64,000 nt of DNA, taken from NCBI GenBank assembly GCA_965243805.1, contig OZ251577.1, forward strand, positions 2,914,001-2,978,000. The letters run 5' to 3'. Each line of letters begins with the position of its first letter. The stretch's first letter is position 1. The notes below the pieces were generated by a model that was not told the DNA's origin, did no database searches, and was given only the letters and a program-made list of their open reading frames with translations. Below, piece after piece: positions 40,001 to 47,144 of the stretch. The position numbers and the translations under genes are program-made. This DNA comes from CATQHQ01 sp965243805 (GTDB lineage Bacteria; Gemmatimonadota; Gemmatimonadetes; Longimicrobiales; Gaopeijiaceae).

Positions 40001-40496
40001 CACGACGGGCCGGGACTACGTGGGGGTGTGCAAGACGGTGACGGCCTTTCCCACATTCCAAGTGGCCGAACTGACCATGGCCAAGTCGGACCTCGACGCC
40101 CACTGGAAGCACGTCTGCGCCCGCTCCGGCGTGCCGCCGTTCAGCCTGCCGGCCCACGAGGCGCTAGCCCATGTGGAGGACGAAGACGCCTTGGTCGTGC
40201 TCCAGGCGGCGATCGCCTACCTGAATGCGGAAGGCGGGCGCAAGGTTGGCCGGATCCGTCGCCTGATCGCTTCGCGAGGGTCCGCGCCCCAGGGCCCGCG
40301 GACGCCCAAGGAATGGCTCGCCGAGTTCGAGAACGCCGAGGAACTGCCGTCGGAGACGGTGGAGGAGTTGGCGGAGCAGCTGCGAGCGCGCACCCAGAGC
40401 GGTGGGGACGACGCCGATCGCCTCCGTCGCTTCAAGGAGCAAGTCCCCGAGCAACACCGGCTCATGCTGGAGTTCCTGATGGAGCGCCGGCACTGA
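37077..40496 (+). CDS. Coiled-coil membrane protein with pseudo-tubulin N-terminus
   Basis: 1139 residues, starts 16 bp after the tubulin stop. The first 180 residues look like a copy of the upstream tubulin with its GTP loops erased: KVRSSLVLSVGDDLNRL matches KVRKSLVIGLGGTGRDA, and GLFVYVLADSFRPLGSVLPL matches TLFASVVGSLAGGTGSGMF, including LLTALRE against LLRACD. Neither GGTG loop survives. Residues about 600-660 and 720-800 are coiled-coil, with two hydrophobic segments between (about 668-690, 700-720; a hairpin, so both ends in the cytoplasm). A highly charged patch lies near 550. The C-terminal 250 residues are predicted helical with no recognised domain. Probably anchors the tubulin polymer to the membrane. 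Confidence 0.8.
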   Translation: MKVRSSLVLSVGDDLNRLACHVQDAVERRLPRLAPVVAFVNIRPDGTVVRRQDGESRVVGKLDGLAGADDPGSQAAHDATSPGSAYARNYAALADKQGDLLSTLRPIVAEVRSQQNLVRLQRDHGMEDTGGLFVYVLADSFRPLGSVLPLALLTALRERPGHLGSGFELSLSVLYFLPGLFLASDADEERAAMACALARSHATFSEIEGDLYTGGPPRRRVPCRVWVAGSVDRQGAVAQFTSIEKPTAYFLTRLIDGSLGDDRRWDNELGHVVGQRRSFLSSFGFADLYFPRAYLTEFALASARRRLHRRLSHGGEPDTETLSAEVQGWIGEARIDGVLDRLKSPKEGKLVLHAMPPASGALGSGPRTSGPRAQLEGPGRAVVLQEPDQPLVDPDKLVANEYAQAVATKVEADPRWGALVRKAGDRLFDACLKEFRDALAQRLDDPKGGLAAGRVFCDHVAGTGRGLTSALVGADVRNLDSLAFDVQCRLAQEAGMPGAGDAERLKRLKVLEIPGKEEAISNARGEIEAARKTLKQLSAPGTAAPVAAQQKTRRKSKKDPPEERPEDGRIVEVQNRIAALEGDVEEYQRELATLRDECAREEHNVSEQRRMARDPSRRHLLLARMSEAEAVDRDLDQLKLKMATECCRSANKEYQGASAALQEALRDIGLYAGGSGVLFLGVYALMSLTDSVDFTFDVAWKVFLAGVVLWLVVRGGTVWRLWRAERKAWRERVEAREAVSNMARRLWNRQIRGLRRRFAFLVHAEAIRVLDRLRDEVQAEGARIKELEKRVQGYGESVEKKAAAMAEIAPDREPDYHRQSVLTTRQAETLVNHSKALDSELRDAVDAVARSAVVQEAREQEAPEDGSATDPGPSTSDLGPSVNDAEAAFLHAVEKLLDGEDAATVLDRWLADEKSEDVRKLWRGVQHAARAQLGLHPDGSQGVVRNLFLVPRKSSKALRAHLDQNVVADGRPKWSTTGRDYVGVCKTVTAFPTFQVAELTMAKSDLDAHWKHVCARSGVPPFSLPAHEALAHVEDEDALVVLQAAIAYLNAEGGRKVGRIRRLIASRGSAPQGPRTPKEWLAEFENAEELPSETVEELAEQLRARTQSGGDDADRLRRFKEQVPEQHRLMLEFLMERRH

Positions 40497-40533
40497 TCGA
40501 ATCGGGCCGGAGGTTGCGGATTGCCTTCTCCCC

Positions 40534-41715
40534 ATGCGCACGTTCCGCTTCCTAAGGGGCTGGCTGCGCGGCCAGTCGTCCCACGCCGAGTGGGCTCGCG
40601 GGGAAGGGGAGGCTGTGGGCGCGGGGGGAAGCGCTTGGCCGCCCGCCGCGCCCGGAGTGCGTGCCGAGGCCCGGACGATCGTCGGCGCTCCGCACTCGGG
40701 TGATCCGCCGATCCGAGCCCGCTGGTACGCCTGGGACGGCGCGACGGGGCCTCTGCCGGGCTGGCTCCTGTTGCACGGTGCTGCGATCCAAGGGCCCGAT
40801 CACCCGGCCCTGGTGCGGCTGGCGACCGCACTGGCGTCCTCGGGTGCCGTCGCCATGATCCCCGAAGTGGCGGAGTGGAGCCGCCTCGACCTGGACCCGG
40901 CCCCCGCCGATTCCGTGGTGAAGCGCGCCGCCGAGTACATGGCCGAGGACCCGGCGACGCTCCCTGGCGGCGTCGTGCTCGCCGGCTTTTCCTTCGGGTG
41001 TTCCCAGGCGATCCGACTGGCGGCGGAGCTGGGCGCCACGGGCCTGCTGCGAGGCGTGGTCGGCTTCGGCGGCTACTGCGACCTGCTGGCCGCCGTTCGC
41101 TTCGGCCTCACCGGCGTCTACCATCACGACGGAGAACCGCGTCGCGCCGAGCCCGACCCCTACGGCCGATGGGTGCTGGCCGCCAACTATCTCCACCGCA
41201 CCCCGGGTTGCGAAGACGCAGAGGAAGCATCCGCCGCCCTGAGGACTCTGGCGCGAGAGGCCGGGGAACGGGGTATCATGGCCTGGGAACCGTTCTACGA
41301 CGCCATGAAGTCGGAGCTAGCGGCGGAGCTGTCGCCCACGAACCGGGAGCTCTTCCGCCTCTTCGCGCCCCCCGCGGGCGTCGCTCCGGACCATGAAGCC
41401 GCCGAGCGGATCGCCCCCCTGATCGCCGCGACGGCTTTGCGCGTGCACCCCCAACTGGAGCTTCCTCCAGGACTCGACGCGACGGCGCTCCCCCCAGTGA
41501 GACTGGTCCACGGCCGCGACGATCCTCTGGTCCCCTTCACCGAGACCCTGGCGCTGGAACGTCGGCTTCGGACAGCCGCCCCGAACCTCGACCTCAAGAC
41601 GACCGTCACCAGCCTCTTCGGCCACGCCCGCGAGACCGCGCCATGGCTGTCCAGGCCCGTGGAGTCCGTCCGCTTCCTGACCGCTCTCCACGATCTCCTG
41701 GCACTGGCGGGATAG
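40534..41715 (+). CDS. Alpha/beta hydrolase
   Basis: 393 residues. Serine nucleophile in the elbow AGFSFGCSQ (Ser near 153), LLHGAAIQGPDH oxyanion region near 76, catalytic Asp candidate in VHGRDDPLVPF and His in LFGHARE. Fold and motif order are those of dienelactone-type or acyl hydrolases; no family-specific sign of a substrate. An N-terminal Arg-rich segment precedes. It lies 38 bp after the pseudo-tubulin gene on the same strand, so it may be co-transcribed, though its link to the tubulin genes is only positional. Confidence 0.8.
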   Translation: MRTFRFLRGWLRGQSSHAEWARGEGEAVGAGGSAWPPAAPGVRAEARTIVGAPHSGDPPIRARWYAWDGATGPLPGWLLLHGAAIQGPDHPALVRLATALASSGAVAMIPEVAEWSRLDLDPAPADSVVKRAAEYMAEDPATLPGGVVLAGFSFGCSQAIRLAAELGATGLLRGVVGFGGYCDLLAAVRFGLTGVYHHDGEPRRAEPDPYGRWVLAANYLHRTPGCEDAEEASAALRTLAREAGERGIMAWEPFYDAMKSELAAELSPTNRELFRLFAPPAGVAPDHEAAERIAPLIAATALRVHPQLELPPGLDATALPPVRLVHGRDDPLVPFTETLALERRLRTAAPNLDLKTTVTSLFGHARETAPWLSRPVESVRFLTALHDLLALAG

Positions 41716-41778
41716 TGGATCGGGCGCGTTCGGGACCCTACGGCCAGGTAGCCGTCTCTCCGTCGGCACTCGAGCGCC

Positions 41779-42552
41779 ATGCCGGCTAGCCCGGCAGCTT
41801 CGTTGTTGCTACACTTCACGGAAGCAAACCGGCAACGCCCACCTTGGAGAACCGTGGCCCTCACCGCCGCCCTTCAGTCGCAGATCGCTAACCTTGCCAA
41901 CGAGCACTGGGCTTCTCACGTCCGAGATCGTGGGTTCGCCGACCTTGTATCCGGCAAGGAACCGGGTCACCGAATGGCTGACTACGTTGACGACAGGACA
42001 ACCGCGCTTCTGAAGATCCATTTGGACACGCGCTACGAGGGTACCAAGACCGGTAAGGTCAAGAAGCGTTCCATGGGAGACATCTGGGCATACTCTGGCG
42101 GAATCTATAACCCTATCAACATAAAATCCGGCCTGCAGAACATGAAGGGCCAGCCCAACATCGTCTCCATGCAGAAGCTACTCAACTATGTTTTCAACAA
42201 ATGGATCGATTCGTACTACTTGTTGATCATCAAGTTCGACCTATCCGAGCTCACTCACGTGGCTCACCTTGTCGACCTGCTTGAATGGACCGATTTCGTA
42301 ACGTACGATGCAGGCCCCGGCCAGATCATGCTTCGAGAGCAGGAGTTCTACGATGCAGTGAATTCGGGTCATGTCCCGCCCAAACGTAGTGTTCCTGAGA
42401 AAGCAGAAATCCTGTTTCGGCTGTTTGAGCGCAAAATGACGGACTTGTTTCTCAATCGTCAGCAGCGCCTGGAACGTCAAAGATCCATGTTGGACGAGTT
42501 CATGCAGTCGGACTTCGTCGTCGATCAAGCCACTTTGCGCTTTGTGCCATGA
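41779..42552 (+). CDS. Probable type II restriction endonuclease, PD-(D/E)XK-like
   Basis: 257 residues; no named family recognised. A candidate nuclease site is GDIWAYSGGIYNPINIKSG near residues 100-118, with D and (I)NIK spaced as in PD-(D/E)XK restriction enzymes, followed by NYVFNKWIDSYYLLIIKFDL. Supporting context: its TGA overlaps the ATG of an adenine methylase by 4 bp. ATG 41779 is used; GTG 41854 has a better ribosome site (TGGAG) and may be the true start. The region is visibly AT-richer than the flanks, suggesting acquisition by transfer. Confidence 0.65.
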   Translation: MPASPAASLLLHFTEANRQRPPWRTVALTAALQSQIANLANEHWASHVRDRGFADLVSGKEPGHRMADYVDDRTTALLKIHLDTRYEGTKTGKVKKRSMGDIWAYSGGIYNPINIKSGLQNMKGQPNIVSMQKLLNYVFNKWIDSYYLLIIKFDLSELTHVAHLVDLLEWTDFVTYDAGPGQIMLREQEFYDAVNSGHVPPKRSVPEKAEILFRLFERKMTDLFLNRQQRLERQRSMLDEFMQSDFVVDQATLRFVP

Positions 42553-44264
42553 TCAGACAACGTAAGCACGAACGACGGCTAAAGCGGCAACGCGGACAAT
42601 ACATGACGCCGCTGTCGCTGGCGACCCGGGTTGTGTCTACCGTACCGCTGCATGAGTATGACCGCATTCTTGAGCCAGCGTGTGGGGACGGCGCGTTTCT
42701 GTCGGCTCTGACCGCAAGTATGGCCGCCCAACAGCACCCGACGGAGCTCGTGGGCGTGGAAGTGGACGAGCAGCTAATGCACCAAGCCTGTAGTGTCGTA
42801 TTGGGCAATGATCGCGATTTGGGAGGGAGTAGCGCTCATATGTGCAGAGCGGATTTCTTCCGTGCATATCTTCGGGGCACAGTGCAGGACTCGTGTGGTG
42901 GCACCGCAACGTTTGCACCTGCTAGCTTCGACCTAGTTATTGGCAATCCACCGTTCGGTGCAACGTTTGACAGTGAGATCGAGGACCTGCTTGACCGACG
43001 CCTAGGGAAGCGTCTTGGGATGAAGATCAAGAAGGAAACGTACGCCTTCTTTGTTGTCGCGTGCGTAGACCTGTTACGGCCCGGCGGACGGCTGACATTC
43101 ATCTGCAGTGATACACTGATGACAATACCAACCATGAAGGGCCTACGCAATCTATTGATGTGCCAGGGCGACGTGACACTCACCGACATTGGTGTGTTTT
43201 CTGATGAGACGGCGTATCCGGTAGTATTGCTTGATTTCGTCAAGACAAACTCGCCGGGGCTCGTGATTCGCGACGACGAAGTGCTTGATCGGGAACTGAT
43301 CCTGGGCACGCCGAACTTGTCGTGGGGAGTCAGCAAGGAGACAGCACGGTTTTTCGGCGGCCCCTTGTTGGGCGACAGCTTCGTGGGCACCAGCGGCATG
43401 ACCACTGGCAACAATTCGCTCTTCGTGCGGCAAGTTGGAGGGGATCGGGTGGTGGAAGAGCCGTACGAGTTTCAGTTCTATCGTGCCCGGATTACGGTTG
43501 AACACGAGCTTGCGCGCGCGCGGCTTGGTCGGTTGCCGGCGAAGCGGATTGCGGCATTGAAGGCCGCGGAGGAGGCGGGGACAACGGAGCGACGAGTTCG
43601 CGTTGTGCGCAGGAAGCAACCGCTTGTCGTGCCTTTGCCGGACTCACGGTACATGCCGTACAACAAGGCGAACGGAAGGATCGTGTATTCGGAGCCGACA
43701 CACTACATCTACTGGGAAGGCGATGGAGATGCGGTGCTGACCTACAAGCGGACGGGAAACTGGTACTTGCGAGGCATTGGTGGGCGGCGGTTCTTTGGAA
43801 GAGAGGGAATCACCTGGCAACTGGTGGCATCGCGTTTCATACCGAGGTTCTTGCCCGAGGGATACATATTGGACAGTGGGGCTCCTTGCGCCTTCTTGGA
43901 TCGGCAAGGCAACAGGGACGACCTCTACTTTGTGCTCGGATGGTTGTTGTCGGACACAGCAAATCGGATCCTCAAGACGACGATCAATCACACGCGCAAC
44001 ATCCAGAGCAAGGACTTTGAGAGGATGCCGTATCCATGGTGGGTGGACCGGCCGCGGAGAAACGAGGTGATCGAGAAGGTTCGGTCGCTGGTGAGGCAGG
44101 CGGGCGCAGGAAGAGTGTGGAGCCGCGAAGACGGATCGGTACGGGAGGTAGGACGGCTGTTTGAATGGGAGGACGGTGAGTATCGGGCAGACAGTGGGTT
44201 CGGATTGGTTTCGAGCGGCGCGGAGAGACGAGCACCAGCGGGCCTCTTTGGTCAGGTTGAGTAG
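42549..44264 (+). CDS. N6-adenine DNA methyltransferase (Eco57I/TaqI type)
   Basis: 571 residues. Motif I ILEPACGDGAFL near 40-51 binds S-adenosylmethionine, and motif IV NPPFGA near 133-138 is the gamma-class N6-adenine catalytic site. Long C-terminal region resembles target recognition (SDTANRILKTTINHTRNIQ). N-terminus RQRGQYMTPLSLA is the usual start of this family. Directly overlaps the endonuclease gene, making a R-M pair. AT-rich codon use compared with neighbours, and ATG 42549 is unambiguous. Confidence 0.9.
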   Translation: MIRQRKHERRLKRQRGQYMTPLSLATRVVSTVPLHEYDRILEPACGDGAFLSALTASMAAQQHPTELVGVEVDEQLMHQACSVVLGNDRDLGGSSAHMCRADFFRAYLRGTVQDSCGGTATFAPASFDLVIGNPPFGATFDSEIEDLLDRRLGKRLGMKIKKETYAFFVVACVDLLRPGGRLTFICSDTLMTIPTMKGLRNLLMCQGDVTLTDIGVFSDETAYPVVLLDFVKTNSPGLVIRDDEVLDRELILGTPNLSWGVSKETARFFGGPLLGDSFVGTSGMTTGNNSLFVRQVGGDRVVEEPYEFQFYRARITVEHELARARLGRLPAKRIAALKAAEEAGTTERRVRVVRRKQPLVVPLPDSRYMPYNKANGRIVYSEPTHYIYWEGDGDAVLTYKRTGNWYLRGIGGRRFFGREGITWQLVASRFIPRFLPEGYILDSGAPCAFLDRQGNRDDLYFVLGWLLSDTANRILKTTINHTRNIQSKDFERMPYPWWVDRPRRNEVIEKVRSLVRQAGAGRVWSREDGSVREVGRLFEWEDGEYRADSGFGLVSSGAERRAPAGLFGQVE

Positions 44265-44282
44265 GTGGCCGTCAGCGGCCAC
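44265..44282. promoter_or_regulatory. Perfect 7-bp palindrome before the XRE-methylase gene
   Basis: GTGGCCG-TCAG-CGGCCAC, directly after the stop codon of the adenine methylase (TAG 44262-44264) and 77 bp before ATG 44359. Suits an operator for the helix-turn-helix of the downstream protein, or an RNA hairpin. There is no T run, so it is not a canonical terminator. Confidence 0.55.
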
Positions 44283-44358
44283 GACAGCGCATGCGTAACC
44301 CGGTTTTCGCGTCCAGTTCGCGGCAAGACGAGCCCGTGGAGTCGCGAGGGAGACGCGA

Positions 44359-46902
44359 ATGGGCACTGTTGACAAGTCTGTCAACACCCGCGACCATTCA
44401 TGGATGACGATAGGGAAGCTGATTCGCGAACGGCGCAAGGCGGCCGGGCATTCATTGCGGGCATTGGCCTCGCGTGTCGATGTGGACCCGTCCTACCTTT
44501 CGCGGGTGGAAACGGGGAAGTCGCCCGCTTCGGACGGGCTGATCTCGGATGTGTCGTCAGCGTTGGCCCTGGACGCCGCGGAGCTCTTCCTCACGGACGG
44601 CCGGATCCCTCCAAAGTGGCAACTGGCGGTCATGGAAGCGCCAGCGACCGCCGCTCGGGTGCTCCGGCAGGCCGTGGCCGGACTCGCACTGGCGACCGAC
44701 GGGAAGCCGGCTGCCGCGACAACCGCCATCGAGGCCGAGGACTTCCCCTTTGAGCACCTGAGCCGAGTCGCCGAAGCCGAGAGCTGGCGCAAGGAAATAA
44801 ACCGGCCCGTGTATCATGTGCACAAGTGGTGGGCGCAACGCTTGGGCTCCGTCTTCCGCGGGATACTCATCGGCTGCTTCGCGCCGCGCGATGCGGACGT
44901 GATGAAGCTCTTCTACGAGCGGTCGCGCATTCGCGAAGACGCCATCGTCTTCGATCCGTTCATGGGAAGCGGAACGACGGTGGGCGAGGCGTTGAAGCTG
45001 GGCGCCCGTGCCATTGGCCGGGACATCAACCCGGTCTCTACCTTCATTGTCCGCAACGCGACCCGCCCTCATTCCCGACAGCGTCTTGTCGACGAATTCA
45101 CGAACGTCATGGAGCGTGCGCGAAGCCGCCTGCTGTCCTATTACAGCGCGGACGACGGAAGGCAACCGGTCGTCGTTCAGTACTACTTCTGGGTCAAGCA
45201 CGTCCCGTGCCCCGAATGTTCGAGCCGGGTCGACCTGTTTCGCAGCTATGTGTTCTCCAAGCACACGTACGCGAGCAAGCACCCGAAAGCTAGGGTCGTC
45301 TGTCCATCTTGCGGCCAGCTCAATGAGCGGTTGCATACTGTAAGCCGCACCGCCTGCGATCACTGCGGCCATGACTTTGATGCTAGCTGCGGACCGGCCC
45401 GCGGCATGTACGCGCACTGCCCAGCGTGCCAGCACCGGTTTCGCATTGCGCATCGGAGTCGTTCCTTGGGAGCACCGCCCTCCTACCGAATGTTCGCCAA
45501 GGTGTGGATCGACGATGCCGCCCGACGGCACTACCGGCCCGTTGACGACGGCGACCATGCGTCCTTTGCTCGCGCCGTTGCCGCACTAGAGAAACGGCAC
45601 GGCCTCTGGCCCCGCGTTGCCATCCAGGCCGGACATAACACCAACCAAGTTCTGAACAACGGCTACACGCATTGGCATCACATGTTCAACGACCGACAAC
45701 TGCTTGTCCTGGGAGAACTAGGCCGGGCCGTTGCGGCGATCGAGCACGAAGCGACTCGCGACATGCTGCTCTGCGCCTTCTCGGGGCTGCTCGAATTCAA
45801 CAACATGTTCGCGTCGTTCAAGGGCGAAGGCACTGGTGCCGTTCGACACATGTTTTCGCATCACGTCCTAAAGCCCGAGCGGATGCCGTTCGAGACGAAC
45901 CCTTTGACTGCCAACGGCTCCGGCACGTTTGAGGGCATCTTTCGCCGACGGGTGCTTCGGGCGCTGGACTATGCCCGTGTTCCCTTCGAGATTCGGGTCG
46001 CAAAGGAAACCAGAGGCCCGAACGCCAAGGTCGCCGGCCTGTCCCTGCCCATAGGGGTGGACGCTGCCGATTCGGCACTCGAGTTCTCTCGTGGTCGACG
46101 ACTCTGGCTCTCCACAGGCGACTCGGCTGCCACGCCCATACCAACCGGCACCGTGGACGTTGTAGTCACCGATCCCCCGTTCTTCGACAACGTCAACTAC
46201 TCGGAACTCGCTGACTTCTTCTGGGTTTGGCAACGCCACCTCGCAAGCAATCTCCTGGGCGCCGAACGGACGACCACGCGCTCCGACGACGAAGTTCAGC
46301 ACCGTGACGAGGACGAATTTGCGCGGCGGTTAGGTCGGGTGTGGGCCGAGTGCCGTCGCGTTTTGGCCCCCAACGGGTTGCTCGTATTCACCTACCATCA
46401 CTCCCGACCTGCGGGTTGGGCCGCTCTCCTGGCTGCCCTGGCCGACGGAGGGTTTGTGGTCACGGCCTGCCATCCCATCAAGTCGGAGCTGTCCCTCGCG
46501 ACGCCCAAATCCCAGGCGAAGGAGCCGATTGACGTGGATGTCGTCTTTGTGTGCCGGAGACGAGAAGATCATCCGCTTCCAGTGGATGTGGACGTCAGTC
46601 AGGACTCGGACGAACTCCTAGCAGATGCGGCGGCGGCGGCTCGTCGCCAGGTGCAGCGATTCACACAGGCCGGCCGTTCGATGGGCCGCGGGGACGTAAG
46701 GGTAGCGTTGACGGCACAAGTGGTTAAGCGACTGTCGTGGAGGACGCGGACGGCGGCCGGGGCATGGATGCATGACGCAGTCGCGGTCATCGAAAACGAG
46801 ACGAGGAGCATAATGAGATTGCAGAAAACATGGGAGCTTCAGAGGGCGAGGGCCGAGTTGGGGGACGAGGGCGGTTCGTCAGCCCAGCTGTCCCTTGTCT
46901 AG
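44359..46902 (+). CDS. XRE helix-turn-helix / zinc-ribbon / DNA methylase fusion
   Basis: 847 residues from ATG 44359 (GAGGGAG at 44346-44352). Residues about 17-70 are an XRE HTH (IRERRKAAGHSLRALASRVDVDPSYLSRVETGKSP). Then a DNA methylase: HKWWAQRL near 154, motif I FDPFMGSGTT near 198, four Cys pairs (CPEC, CPSC, CDHC, CPAC; about 286-360) forming zinc ribbons, and motif IV DPPF near 606. Motif I precedes the DPPF. This HKWWA-type methylase is related to the DUF1156 family. Uniting an XRE regulator with a methylase would let one protein control and modify; C-proteins of R-M systems are normally separate. Last gene of the R-M island. Confidence 0.85.
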   Translation: MGTVDKSVNTRDHSWMTIGKLIRERRKAAGHSLRALASRVDVDPSYLSRVETGKSPASDGLISDVSSALALDAAELFLTDGRIPPKWQLAVMEAPATAARVLRQAVAGLALATDGKPAAATTAIEAEDFPFEHLSRVAEAESWRKEINRPVYHVHKWWAQRLGSVFRGILIGCFAPRDADVMKLFYERSRIREDAIVFDPFMGSGTTVGEALKLGARAIGRDINPVSTFIVRNATRPHSRQRLVDEFTNVMERARSRLLSYYSADDGRQPVVVQYYFWVKHVPCPECSSRVDLFRSYVFSKHTYASKHPKARVVCPSCGQLNERLHTVSRTACDHCGHDFDASCGPARGMYAHCPACQHRFRIAHRSRSLGAPPSYRMFAKVWIDDAARRHYRPVDDGDHASFARAVAALEKRHGLWPRVAIQAGHNTNQVLNNGYTHWHHMFNDRQLLVLGELGRAVAAIEHEATRDMLLCAFSGLLEFNNMFASFKGEGTGAVRHMFSHHVLKPERMPFETNPLTANGSGTFEGIFRRRVLRALDYARVPFEIRVAKETRGPNAKVAGLSLPIGVDAADSALEFSRGRRLWLSTGDSAATPIPTGTVDVVVTDPPFFDNVNYSELADFFWVWQRHLASNLLGAERTTTRSDDEVQHRDEDEFARRLGRVWAECRRVLAPNGLLVFTYHHSRPAGWAALLAALADGGFVVTACHPIKSELSLATPKSQAKEPIDVDVVFVCRRREDHPLPVDVDVSQDSDELLADAAAAARRQVQRFTQAGRSMGRGDVRVALTAQVVKRLSWRTRTAAGAWMHDAVAVIENETRSIMRLQKTWELQRARAELGDEGGSSAQLSLV

Positions 46903-47144
46903 TGGCGCGACAGACCACGGAAGCTTGAACCAGCCTCTCGTCTGCGTGACACGGGACCGTACGGGCACCGGAAACGGATCGAGTGCTTCGAATGGGTTCG
47001 CATCGGTGCAGTCGCGGGCATCGCGGTAATGGCGTCCCGCCACGCTCCGCGATAGCGTAGAGAACCGGTCCGACAGATTCTCGGACAAATTCCGGGTACA
47101 TTCTGACGGCGCACCCCGCTGACGCACGACTGCCAGGATCCCCC
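46903..47144. other. Intergenic region (242 bp)
   Basis: Between the methylase fusion and the VPS10-type gene. I see no gene, no strong terminator hairpin and no clear promoter pair in it; it returns to GC-rich sequence. Confidence 0.5.

Noticed and set aside
44265..44282. Rho-independent terminator after the adenine methylase
   Set aside because: The hairpin is perfect but has no following T run (GACAGCGC follows).
41779..46902. BREX or DISARM system
   Set aside because: No PglZ, BrxL, DrmA/B helicase or other signature gene is present; only methylases and an endonuclease.
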